Source: Schoenoplectus triqueter
Taxonomy: Eukaryota > Streptophyta > Magnoliopsida > Poales > Cyperaceae
Assembly: GCA_964058805.1 (NCBI GenBank)
Contig: CAXKVV010000499.1
Span: forward strand, 1-37,288
DNA length: 37,288 bases
Direction: 5' to 3'
The notes below the pieces were generated by a model. It was not told where the DNA came from and did no database searches. It saw only the letters and a list, made by a program, of their open reading frames with translations. The translations under genes and the position numbers were made by a program. Below are positions 21,546 through 32,582 of the stretch, in pieces (within the stretch, counting starts at the first letter, position 1; every line of letters starts with the position of its first letter).

Positions 21546-23172
21546 AAAAATCAGTGTAGTTGGATATTAATATTGAAGAAAATCTTATAATATACTTAAT
21601 GAGGAGTATTCAAATTCATGAATTTGCATGAATTTATAAGTAGATATGAGTTAAGTAATGTTGAAAAACTCGAATAAATATAGTTTTTAATGCATACAAA
21701 TTAAGTTTTGTGCAAACATATAATTGAAAATATTATGAGTGTCAATATAAAAGTGAAAAATTTTTTGTAAACAACATATTTCAATGCTTTTGGTTAAGTT
21801 TAGTTTGAAAATATTATCATGGAATACTCACATTGAAGAGGTAATCGTAAAACTGTTCATATATATATTATTAGGAGCATCCTTAAGACTTTGCACCAAA
21901 TTATTTGCAGAAACGAGATGAAAATGGTTAAAACTCAAATAACAATATAATCTGTTTAAACAGTTATTTTTAATGCATCCGAATAAAGTTTTATGTAAAA
22001 TTAGTGTAATAAAGATTTAATTGAAGGATAAACTTATAATAGACATAATAAGAAGAAATTATATGAATTTGCACATTTTTTGAGTAGTTATGGAGCAAAA
22101 AATGATGAAAATTTAAATTTTAACAGTAATTTATAATGCAACCAAATTAATTTTTATGCAAAATTACTGTCACAGAGTTATTATATTGAATATTTAATTA
22201 TAAAAATTATATAATAGACAATTTTTGGAACTATCTATTTGAATTTGTACGAATTTATATGCACTTATGAGCTACAAAATGATTAAAAACTCAAATAATT
22301 TGTTCAAACAACGGTTTTTAACACATCTGAGTTATATTTTGTGCGAAAATACTATCATAGAATATTAATATCGAGTTAATTATAAAATATTAAATAAATA
22401 TTATTAGGAGTTTCTATCAATTTTCATAAATTTATCTATAGTTATTACGTCAAAAATAATGAAAAACTCAAACAACATTTTAAATAGTAATTTTTAATGC
22501 ATTGAGATTAAGTTTTCTACATAATAAGTGTCATAAAATGTTCATATCAAAGTGTCAATTGGAAAATCTTATAATAGACTTAATTAGGAGTATTTATATT
22601 AATTTATATTAATTTATTTTTAGTTAAGAGATAAAAAATGATGAAAAACTCAAACAACTTATTTAACAATAGTTTTTAATGTAACAAAATTAAGTTTTAT
22701 GCAAAATTAGTGTATTAGAATCTTTATATTGAACTTTTAATTATAATGACATATGATGTACAATGCTTAGAGTATTTTTTACGAACTTATATGCCGTTGT
22801 GGGGCCAAATAATTAAAAACTCAAATAACTTATTTTAACAATAATTTTAATGCATTTGAGTTACATTTTACGTGAAAATACTATCATAGAATATTCACAT
22901 TGATATGTTAATTGTAAAATAGTTAATATACATTATTAGTAATAATAAAACGAATTTGTATAAAATTATGTGTAGTTATGAGGTAAACAATGATTTATTT
23001 TAGTAACAGTTTTTAAGGAATCAATATTAAGTTTTGTGCAAAATAAGTGTCGTAGAATGTTCATAATAAATTAATTGAAAAATCTTATAATAGACTTAAT
23101 TAGGAGTATTCATGTTAATTTGTACGATCATATGTGCAGTTATGAGGTAAAAAAATATTAATTACAGTTTTT
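21546..23172 (+). repeat. Satellite array, block 3 (second copy of flank) and array end
   Basis: Same monomers as 12467-14024 up to 23103, then about 70 bp more of a monomer. The last recognisable satellite word is ACAGTTTTT at about 23164-23172, after which the Mutator-like region begins. The array's right edge is here. Confidence 0.8.
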
Positions 23173-25450
23173 GACACCAACAATTGCCAATTTCCGTCAT
23201 AGTTAATTCAATCTCATATTTTATTTCACCTCTTTGTCTCTATTATTTGAATAAAAAATAAAAAATATTACTTAATTTTTTAAATAAGTATAGAATATTA
23301 TCGTTTTGATAATTTCATTTTTATTGTAAACATCATAGTTGTTAATACCCCAATCCAGTGGTATGACATCATAAATTCTCCTCTCATAAGTTCTTCCTTT
23401 ATCACCGTTATGTTTTATCACTTCCATAACCTTTTGAGAGAATACCAGACCTTGGGTTTCCTAAGTTGTTGTAATTTTTCGACGCTTATAGAACCACTCA
23501 ATACATTTGTGTCATGTGTTCTCGATGATAGCACATACCAAAAGTTATCTGACGATCTTGAACACGTTGTTTATTATTTCTAAATAGTTGCTTGTCATTA
23601 TTCCCCACTAATTGAGATCTCTGTCTAGATGTTATGCCAATCTTTCTTGATATAATACAACCACTTGATTTGGGATTAACTCCTCGTAATGAAATTTCTT
23701 AGCTGGCACTTCTTTTGTTGGCACAATTGCAGTAGTTTAGTTATTACGGTTTCTGTTATTTTATGTCCTTCTATTGGATACTCGTTCTGTTAAGATTTTT
23801 TTTTTGTATAATTTCTACTTTTCTTATGAACTTATATGTTACCTGTCTAATTTTGTTAATTTATTTCATATATTTCTCGCACATCCATGGTTTTTTATGT
23901 CTTGCAGCTTATTTGAAAAAACCTTTACTATTTTCATATGATAGTCCTCATACACACTTTATGTAATGTGTTGATTACAATAACAGTGAACAGCCTCACC
24001 TGCTGATTCTTACCATTTAAAATCTGATCTCTCAAATACTGTCCTTATTATACCTAGATGTTGATCTGAGATAACGGTAATTTTATTAGGACCGACGACC
24101 TCTTTACGCAAGCACTGCATGAACCAACCACAGTTTTCCATACTTTTCGCGCATGCTATAACAACGAATGAAAGTGGTAGTAGTTGTTGCTCCGCATCAT
24201 AATCACATATCATAAATAGTTTACCGGCATACCGACCGGATAAAAAATCAGAATCAATAGTTAAGAATGACCGTAAGTAAGGCTAAGCTTCAATGCACAG
24301 ATCAAATGCTTATGCAACACGATCGAAAATTTCAACACCGAACTTTATTGAGAGCATCGTCTCTATGATGTACTTCATGCCATATGTGAAATTTTATATG
24401 GCTGCTAGCAGAGACGAAAGGAATTGCTAGTTCCCTTCCTCTCCTAATTTATTATAACTTGGTTTTACTATGAGAAATTTTTATTTAATTAAACCCCTTG
24501 CCTCTTTGACCGTCATTTCTATGTTATCTCTCAATCAATTCTTAATAATATATGCTATCATTTTAGAAGTCATCTGACTGTGATCCATCCTAGCAGCACT
24601 GCTAAAATAAAAGTGCTTGCGCGGATTTGTTCTGATCTCCTAATATCCGTTATGTTGGGTGTGACATACATCCTCCATGGACAGTTGAAATCTCTACATT
24701 TCATCACTAACTTTGATTTACTGCTATTTGTTACCTCCAATTTTATATTTCATTGAACATGAAAATAAGTGATTTTTAATTTCAACACTGATTTTATGCT
24801 AAACTGCTGAGCAACACCATATTGTTCATCAATTTTAGGTGATTTGCGAAAATAAGAGTCGTCTGCATACGACATTGGTATATTATCAGCAAATTATACA
24901 CACATGTGCTTCATTCCCCCATTGATGAAAGAAATAGATATTTATCGCTCTTTAATTATTTCTTTGATAACTATCACATCCTCAATTTTATTCATATTTA
25001 TATTGTTGCATCCTGGATGTCATCCTCCTTGACATTCAGGTGTCGTTCTTCTTCTTTCTGATCCTCATCCATATTTTGTACCGGAACACAAGATGGTGGC
25101 TGCTCCCGAGCTCAGGAGTGGGTTCTTTCCTCACCTATGACTGGGTTACTACTTTCAGAAATACTAGTCGGATCATAGTAATCAAAATTGGATATTGGTT
25201 CAGTTTCAACTACTAGCTCCAGTGTTTTATACCCGGGTATTTGGTACAGAGTTGTTGTTTTAATCATTTCCCAATTTTTTTAGAAATAACCCCAAATAAA
25301 CTATAAAAAAATCACCTGAACCTGCTGGGGCAGTGTTGATCTGTGCACTAATGCTGATGTTGAATTAGTTAGGGAGCAACTCCAAACTAGTATGAATATG
25401 CCTCTTCAAGTTATGAAGATTGATTGTCTCGTTGGTAGAAAATGTGCACG
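23173..25450 (-). pseudogene. Decayed Mutator-like (MULE) transposase
   Basis: Minus-strand fragments in family order: an N-terminal region near 25440-25300 (INLHNLKRHIHTSLELLPN), a MuDR-type zinc-binding part near 24720-24650 (MKCRDFNCPWRMYV), the DDE transposase core at 24290-24010 (FLSGRYAGKL, YDAEQQLLPLSFVV, ENCGWFMQCLRKEV, KITVISDQHLGI), and a downstream part near 23620-23340 (GIMTSNYLEIINNVFKI, IEWFYKRRKI, GLVFSQKVMEVIK). Many stops and shifts break it. The usual C-terminal SWIM zinc finger was not found, so the left end seems lost. The first core Asp context is SDFLSG, where DGTFLSG-like sequence is usual. Terminal inverted repeats were not recognised. The longest intact piece is 67 codons at 24010-24213. 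Confidence 0.75.
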
Positions 25451-25787
25451 CTGCATGAATATCGTAACCCATGACGGTTTAAGTGTTCAGAATTTGACCT
25501 CCGTGATACATATTTATCAGTAACATTTTCGTCTCTATAATATGAACGATAAATTATATTGTTAGTATATTTTAATTTTACAGTTAAAAATAATAGTCCA
25601 AATGGAAAAAAATTACAATATTCATGAGAAGAGAGTGGCGAATATGGATTGGCTCTGGATTTGTCGAAAAACACACTTTCAGTTGAAAACTCTTGCAACA
25701 GTAACAATGATGATTTTGAAGAAATGACTGGCTGAAAGAAGATGAAGGAGAAATATGCTGGGTGTATAACATTATACACATAAATTA

Positions 25788-25950
25788 AGTGGGACCGAGT
25801 TTCAAACTCAGTCCCAGTTGTCTGAAATAAGTTTTAAACTTGGTCTCAACTTTTTGTTACTTTTAAATATAACACAAATGTAAAAAAAACTGGGATCGAG
25901 TTTAAAACTCGGTTTAAGCATCTGAGACCGAGTTTCAAACTCGGTTTAGA
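25788..25950. repeat. Cluster of short GACCGAGTTT/AAACTCGGTC palindromes
   Basis: Near-perfect palindromes occur at 25791-25815 (GGGACCGAGTTT, C, AAACTCAGTCCC), about 25894-25916 and 25924-25945, plus a half-matching copy at 25829-25850. Each could form a 10-12 bp hairpin. They lie just outside the Mutator-like coding remnant and may be its subterminal repeats or an unrelated minisatellite. Confidence 0.55.
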
Positions 25951-27240
25951 CTATTCATGCATAATTTTGAGTTTTTCTTACTAATTTTCTATTTTTTTTA
26001 TTTTACTTACCAAAATAAAAAAAATCTGTTCAAACACGATCACATTTACAAACGAATGCAAAGTCCGGATGATGGACAGCCCCCATAAGGAGCAGCATGT
26101 TAATTATTATATTTTTACTGTTAAAAACCAAAAGATGATTTCAAGCTTACATGTGAGTTTAAACTAAATCTGTCATAAACACTCAATACGATGTACAGAT
26201 CATATGAAGGATGCTGATTCAATTTGAAGTAGAGCCAGAAATTGATGTGTAGTTTTTAGTGAGGTAATGACACTTGGGTGAACATGTTCAGCCAAGACCA
26301 GGCACCAGATTAAAACTTAAAGCTACATGCTCTTATATATTACAATTGGTTATAATTCACATCTTAGCATCAAAATTTTCATTTATATTCCGTTGTTTAC
26401 ATCTGATTATTTCCTTTGGAGCCCCCAATATAAAAAAAATTATGCAAAGAACTTTTAGAACAATATGTGCAACAACATTATGTTCCAGATTTATTTATAT
26501 ATTAATTGGAGTATAAATATTTATAGCGTACAAATATTTTTATATTAGTTAAAGTATGAATGTAAAATTTACTTTATCAAGTCCAAAATTTAAATTCAAA
26601 TCTTAAAAGATGCGAAAATTAGTTATTCTTTATATTTTTGAACAGATTTTCGTTTTTTTTTAAAGATGAACCAATCTGATTTATTTTCTTATTGTTCTTT
26701 GTCTGACTTTGAAAATCTGGGGAAAAAAATTAAAATCTGAAAAACAGTTAGTTCCAACAAGAATTTGCTATATATATATTTTTTGAAGGGTAAGTGAAGG
26801 ACCAACCATTTTTTCATTAAATAAGAAAAACATTATGTATAGAGTTTTAAACAAAAAAGAAAAGAGAAATAAAAGAGAAAACAAAAAGGAAATGAAGAAA
26901 GGAAGAAAAATAAATAAAAAAAAAATACTTACAAGACATTCCTAACACATGATGACAAGTCAGAGCAGTGATAGTTGAAGCCGGTGGCGGCCTATGACAA
27001 AAGTCGAAGTTATGGGTTTTGTCGAAAATGAGATGGAGTGGCGGAAAAGGAAGTTAGAGTTTCTGAAACTGGTAGATGCTATATATAACAGTGTATTGAG
27101 TTTTCAGTAGAAAGAATAAAAGAGAGTAGATTATAGTAGAATAGAGTAAAAGTCAATAAATTTGGGTGAATCTGTTGGCTGTACGAAACTGAGATTTTGA
27201 AATAAAGCTGCCTACTGGTTTGTTGCGTTCAAAAAAAAAA
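25951..27240. other. AT-rich intergenic DNA, no gene recognised
   Basis: Contains an A-rich low-complexity tract at about 26840-26940 (AAAAGAGAAATAAAAGAG-type) and an A10 run at 27231. Short open frames on both strands lack recognisable motifs. I see no supported gene or RNA. Confidence 0.5.
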
Positions 27241-27529
27241 TTATGATGGTGAGAGTTGAAGACGCTGTCGAAGAAGGCCTGATTTGTACATCGTTGTCGA
27301 AGTGGAGTCATTGTCAAAGTCGATGAGGAGGTGGCAGACGAAGTAGGGTTTTGAGGTGGCTAGATCCATCGATCGGAGGAGGTGATAAGATCTACCGGTC
27401 GTGAGGAGGTGGTCAGATCCCTCAATTGTGAGGGCGAGTGGAAGGATGAGGCGGACGGACGCGGGCCAGATCCGTCGATCGCGGTTAAGATTTACTCGGT
27501 TTTCCAAATGGATATTACTTGAAATGGTA
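27241..27529. other. GC-rich island with degenerate AGATCC..TCGATCG words
   Basis: The GC and GA content rises sharply here, and words like AGATCCATCGATCGG, AGATCCCTCAATTG and AGATCCGTCGATCGCGG recur. A 102-codon open frame spans it on the minus strand without known motifs. It may be a decayed gene fragment or GC-rich repeat; nothing firmer can be said. Confidence 0.35.
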
Positions 27530-27915
27530 TCGACACGTAGGGCTGTCAAACGGCCGAAACGGTGACGAAACAGTGCCGTTTCGTTAACCGTTTCGTTTAA
27601 TAAACGAAACAGAAAATATTTTCGTTAACCGTTTCGTTTAATAAACGAAACAGAAAATCGTTTCGTTAACCGTTTCGTTTATCATGAAATGGAACGAAAC
27701 ACAAAATTTCGTGTATTTTACACTGAAATACTCTTAACGAAATGAAAAATACCATTTCGTTAACCGTTTCAGCTGTTTCACGAAATAAAAAACAGTTTCG
27801 TTAACCGTTTCGTTTAATAAAACGAAATAAAAATTCATTTCGTTAACCGTTTCGTTACCACGAAACGAAACGAAATACGGTCGAAACGGAATTCGTTGAC
27901 AGCCCTATCGACACG
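27530..27915. mobile_element. hAT-type MITE, 370 bp, with 8-bp target duplication
   Basis: The element 27538-27907 has perfect 12-bp terminal inverted repeats TAGGGCTGTCAA/TTGACAGCCCTA and is flanked by the 8-bp direct repeat TCGACACG at 27530-27537 and 27908-27915. This is the hAT signature. The interior is built almost entirely of GTTAACCGTTTCGTTTAATA/ACGAAAC words in both orientations, giving a hairpin-prone minisatellite-like core. No coding capacity. Confidence 0.92.
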
Positions 27916-28714
27916 TGACTAAGTACTTGTCCCAGTTCAATACTAGTTGGAACAACTCGTAGTCAGAACTTGTGATTTTATGGTGAAATTGAATGTAAAT
28001 GCCTTCAAAGTTTAGTTAATATCTTATCCAAATTTTAAATTTGAATATTATCTGTAAGAATCTTAAATGATATATCTCAGTAATTCGATCTCAATTAACT
28101 TAATTGGCATCAAATTTACATTAAATTGTCAATGGATGAACACGGCACTTCGTCTCGTCGTCTTGAATTTCCATCGCATCCTTTGCTTCTTTCTTATATT
28201 TCCTTTTTCCCCTTCTTCTCCACGACCTTTTGTACGTGTCAGTTTTATTTCAGGTTTACCTGCCCAAATTCAGTAGTATGTGTATCAGCACTCTTCTAGA
28301 ATTAAGTGTAAATTTAATTTTGTACAAGTTTAAATTTGCGTAAAAATTGGTAATTATAAATATGCGATTCTTTGAAAACTGGAGATGAGAAAATATTCGA
28401 ATGTAGACACACGTCAAAAGTGTGCATGTAAAATAATAACTAATTGGATTCCTGTGGGATTTTATTCAGAAAAGGGAAGAAATAACTGATTGCAAATGGT
28501 TTATAGAAACAAGAAAGGAATTTTGTTGGGCATGATCAAGGTATGAGCTTGGGTCCCTGGGACCTCCAGCTTGTTAACTGTCGTTTTCGTTTGAGAAATT
28601 CAAACACTGATATCTTGAATTTTCAAAGAAAATATCAGAATAGGTTCCACAATTTTCTTTATACCACATTAGTGCCACGATTTTCTTTATGCCACATAAG
28701 TCCCACAAATTTCA
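27916..28714. other. Intergenic DNA, no gene recognised
   Basis: AT-rich spacer. A pyrimidine-rich stretch (28180-28230) and short open frames are present, but nothing has recognisable domains. TTCCACAATTTTCTTTAT and CCACGATTTTCTTTAT at about 28643 and 28675 form a short tandem duplication with a third partial unit. Confidence 0.4.
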
Positions 28715-28935
28715 AGGAGATAAAATCTGATCTGAATCGAAAAAATCGTCTGATCCGTCTATAAACCCATCCGACCTGTCTAAATTCAAACTTGATCATA
28801 TCCGATATGAACCCGACTTAACTCCATCCGACTTGAGATCAAATAATTTACAATCCGATTGAAATTAATTTAAAATCTGAAGAAAATATAAATTGAGCCG
28901 ATCTGATGCAGCTCGCCAAATTGCCACCTCTTATT
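28715..28935. repeat. Second fragment of the GTGGCAA/GGGTCGG repeat (inverted)
   Basis: Read on the minus strand it starts AGGTGGCAATTTGGCGAGC and carries CAAGTCGGATGG, AAGTCGGGTTCA and CAGGTCGGATGGG. This is the same vocabulary as 4785-4912. The word AGCTCGCCAAATTG at 28911 recurs at about 29076, possibly marking a flanking or internal duplication. Confidence 0.35.
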
Positions 28936-29384
28936 TTGTCCGTGTAATTGTTTAGTTTCTTAATTAATTTTCAAAAATTCTAGATCTTTATAATCTTTTT
29001 CCTCATAGAGTCTACCAGGGGCTTAACACGCCAAGATATTATCTGGTAAGCAAATGTTCAACCAAGCACCATCTTAAGCTCGCCAAATTGATATGGAAAT
29101 TTTCTAATGGAGTACTGGACAAAGTTCCTTTTTTTTTTGTTTAGCTTATAAATTATATGAAACTTGTAAATAAAATATCGTTTGGAATATCTATGTGAGT
29201 TTCGTGACTTTACAGTTACAATATGCGACATGAATTGATAGAATTTTATGCATAAAATGTGCAATATGACTCATATCTATTTATCTAGGTCAGATAAATT
29301 CATAAGCTTGTAGAATGTGCAATATGACTCATATCTATTTGAAATATTCCTTTATTTTTTATGTTTTCAAACAATTTTCACCTC
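28936..29384. repeat. Intergenic DNA with a perfect 27-bp direct repeat
   Basis: AATGTGCAATATGACTCATA plus TCTATTT occurs at 29256-29282 and again at 29314-29340, 58 bp apart with 31 unique bases between. It is either a small tandem duplication or a footprint. The rest is AT-rich and empty of recognisable genes. Confidence 0.6.
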
Positions 29385-30000
29385 ATTTATGATCACAAAT
29401 ACGCCTAAACTAATTAAAAATATATTTTCAATAATGCATATTTTTATCATTATTCTAGCTAAATAAAAATAATAAAGACAATAATTTCCCATAAAAATCT
29501 CCTTCAAAATATTTAAATTAATATATTTATAATTTAATCAATTTTTATCTCATTTCTGCTATTTTTTTAAAACACACAGAAATATTTCTGATAATGTCTT
29601 TTATATTTTTATATATTTATTCTAGCAAAATTAGCTTGATAACACACCATTTTCACACAAAAAACTACATATATGTAACTAAAAATTTTCAATTATTTTT
29701 ACCCCATATCGGTTATATTTTAAATATTGTCTTCTATATATTTAGATACTAACTAGTTCTGCTAAAAAATATGAAAACTCACAAAATAATTTGAGTAATT
29801 TATTTGACGTGTTTTTATGCTTATTCTAGATAAATGAAGCTAACAAAAACACCCAATTTGCACAAAAACCCACTTTTAAACTGTTTGTGTTTTTTTTTAA
29901 AATAATTTTTTTTCTTATAGTATCATCAAACTTACAAAAAGTTTTCGAATAATATATTTATATGTTTATATATTTCGCTAAAACTACATAGAGATACATA
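29385..30000. repeat. Degenerate tandem repeat, ~165-205 bp period
   Basis: The landmark TTATTCTAG(C/A) appears near 29451, 29618 and 29822, followed each time by an A-rich arm with CACCNNTTTNCACAAAAA-like sequence in two of them. Spacing is 167 and 204 bp. This looks like an old, decayed satellite. Its reverse complement shares only a weak flavour (TAGTTACATA, GGGTAAAAATAATT) with the main array, so a relation is unproven. Confidence 0.35.
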
Positions 30001-30592
30001 TTAAAATCCCAAAAAAACATATAAAAAAAGATGTTGCTGGGACTAATGAAGTTCGTATATTGTGTCATATTAATTTTATTTAGTCAATATATATTTATAA
30101 TGTGAGTAAAACTAATATACTTCTAACTCAAAAATATATCTAATCAACTCTGAATTTTGATTTCTTTCTCAATAATTTTTTTATATTAAAATTTTATGGG
30201 ATATATAAATTTTTATTTTTAGAATTTCTTAAGTAATTATTTTGGAATTTTAAGTGAATTATTTTCATATGAAATTGATTGTTTTATCATTATTTTAGTT
30301 TCATCTTAAAAATATATATAATAAATATTTAGGAAAGAAAATAATAATAAATTTTATTATACCATAAAAATTTAATATAAAGAATTTACTAAAAGAGAGA
30401 AATTAAAATTAAAAATATTTAGATACATTTTTAAGTTATAAGGAGGGAGAAACTTGCGTGCTCGCAGTTTTACTCTTATAATTGTAATTATAGAAAAGAT
30501 ATTATCCGGAAGCATAAAGTTCATAAATTCGAGACTTTTATCCAGAACAATTGTAGGTATACATTGAGATAATTAGATAGAAGCAAGTAAGT
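30001..30592. other. AT-rich intergenic DNA, nothing recognised
   Basis: Very AT-rich spacer without open frames of note or recognisable repeats. Confidence 0.5.
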
Positions 30593-31090
30593 GCCGATTT
30601 TTTTAATTAATTAATTAATTCAATTTAAATAATTAGGAAAATGAGAGAGGAAATTAGACATATATAAATAATTAAGATAAGGGCCTTCGGTTTCCCGTCC
30701 CTTATCCCCACTTCCTAAGCAATGATTTTTCTTTTTGAAAAAATAATATTTTAATGAGGGCCGCAGTCTTATTCACCGTCTCTAAATAGGGGACGTATTT
30801 CAATTTACCGCCCATATTTCACCGTCCGTCCCAAATCTCATCTAATTTAAAAATTCTGTATCTATATAGAGTGTATATACCGGAAAAGTCCATTAATATT
30901 ATTATATAATGTATAATGATTAAAATAACTTTATATAATTTATGATTGAGATTGATTAATTTTATAAAAACAATAGTTTAAATTTCAGTCAAACTCATTT
31001 TCTTTATCCAAATCATTTGCTACTTTTTTTTACCAAAGTGTTTATAGGAGATCTAAGAAAAAAATATATGCTAAATGAAATAAAATAAAC

Positions 31091-31485
31091 TATTATTAAG
31101 TTTTATTGTAAAAAAAAACCATGCATTATACAATCTTACTTAGAAAAAATATTTATATTTTGTACATTATTTTTTATTAAATAAAAAATAAATTTATTAA
31201 AAAATTTAAGGGCCATTGTAATTATTAATATATAAATTATATCTAATAAAATATATTATTTTTCTTATAAAATTATTATTAAATATAATTATTGTATAAA
31301 AAATTATGTATCAAATAATTAAATATCAACTCTTATTAAGTTTTATTATAATAAAAATAAAATTACACATTATACAACTTTATTTAGAAAAGATAATTAT
31401 TATATTTTGTACATCATTTTTTCTTAAATAATAAATTAAATTTATTTAAAAATTTAAGAGTTTTTATGATTAATTTAGTCATTAA
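31091..31485. repeat. ~240-bp tandem duplication inside the long-TIR element
   Basis: TTATTAAGTTTTATT at about 31094 and 31334 starts two units with the shared blocks CATTATACAA, TTAGAAAA, TATTTTGTACAT and AAAATTTAAG. The offset is 240 bp and the copies are moderately diverged. Confidence 0.7.
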
Positions 31486-31949
31486 TTATAATACAATTAG
31501 TACTAGAAATAAAAAAAATTGAATTAAGAGAGTACGGGTTTTTACTATAAAAAACTGGTCCCAATTTCAGCCAGATAAGACCATCATTGAAATTGAAGCC
31601 ACAAAAGATCCTTATCGAAAAATTAAAAAATGAAAAGAAAATAGTTGTCTCTTTCCCTTCGTCTATAAATATATATAATTTTTTGTAGTAGTCTTTGTTG
31701 TTTTACTTTTTAGATATAAACAACATATCAAATATGTACAAACCATAATTTCAATAAAAAAACAAATTTCAATATGGTCTTTAAAATGCAAATGTCTTTT
31801 GCACATGACAAAAATTTCTCCATTTAACATTACGGAATTAAAATCATATAACAACTTTAATCAGTTGTGTACAATATATTTCTTTGTGTTGGCGTGAGCT
31901 TTGTACGGATCAGCCATGCATTATCTTTTTTTTTTTTTCATATTCTTTC

Positions 31950-32126
31950 CGATGATGGTCTTTATCAGGCTCAAGTTCCGATGATGGTCTTATCTTCCAC
32001 AAATGTGTACCGGTCTTTAATTGTAATAATGAATTTTTAATCAAAAAATTTTGTAATAATGAATTTTTAATCAAAAAAATTTGTAATAATGATTTTTAAT
32101 AAAAAATTGTAATAATGAATTTTTAA
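31950..32126. repeat. Short tandem repeats (TTCCGATGATGGTCTT x2; 26-30 bp x4)
   Basis: TTCCGATGATGGTCTT occurs twice near 31947 and 31976. TTGTAATAATGAATTTTTAA then repeats at 32021, 32051, 32081 and 32107 (spacing 30, 30 and 26 bp). Typical replication-slippage repeats, with no gene. Confidence 0.8.
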
Positions 32127-32187
32127 ATTAGATGTGACTTTCAAATTCGGTGAATTTGAGATGGGTGATGGGGCAACGATTAATACT

Positions 32188-32482
32188 CCGGGCTAATGTT
32201 TTTAAATGCGGCTGTTTATGTTTATGAAGTGGGTTTTTGTATGAAAAATCTTCATGTAGTCATTTTTATGCGGTTTGATCGTATAAACAATAATATAATA
32301 TGTCAAAAATAATTAATATGAATTGTTAAGTGATAAAAATTATTGAAAATAAAATTTGCTCTCATATAGACATATGGTTAAAAAATAATAAAAATCTATA
32401 TATACATCCGCATGAAAATTCACTTATGCACTGCATATCACATATGTATAAAAAATATCCACATTTAAAAATATTGCTCTGG
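32188..32482. mobile_element. MITE-like inverted-repeat element, ~295 bp
   Basis: The left end CCGGGCTAATGTTTTTAAAT and the complement of the right end, CCAGAGCAATATTTTTAAAT, match at about 16 of 20 positions and continue to GCGG/GTGG. The interior has no coding capacity. No clear target duplication was found, so the class is open. It is nested within the 30593-32895 element. Confidence 0.55.
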
Positions 32483-32582
32483 ACAATTGAAAATCCTTAG
32501 AGACGATATATAAAATTGCGGTGTATTAAAATATTAATTTTTAAAAAATGCCATTGTATGACAACTTGGGATAAGGGACGGG

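Larger units (their letters stand above)
19423..23103 (+). repeat. 3,681-bp direct duplication, copy 2 (LTR plus satellite)
   Basis: Partner of 10344-14024. Similarity ends at TTAG (23103): copy 2 continues with proper satellite (GAGTATTCATG), whereas copy 1 switches to copia pol. Confidence 0.9.

Noticed and set aside
25411..25779. 122-codon minus-strand open frame beside the Mutator-like remnant
   Set aside because: Low-complexity Ser/Phe/Tyr-rich translation; MULE-like peptide appears in another frame of the same DNA, so this frame is not the coding one.
27241..27549. 102-codon minus-strand open frame
   Set aside because: Located in a GC-rich repeat-like island and running into the hAT MITE target duplication; no recognisable domain or splice context.
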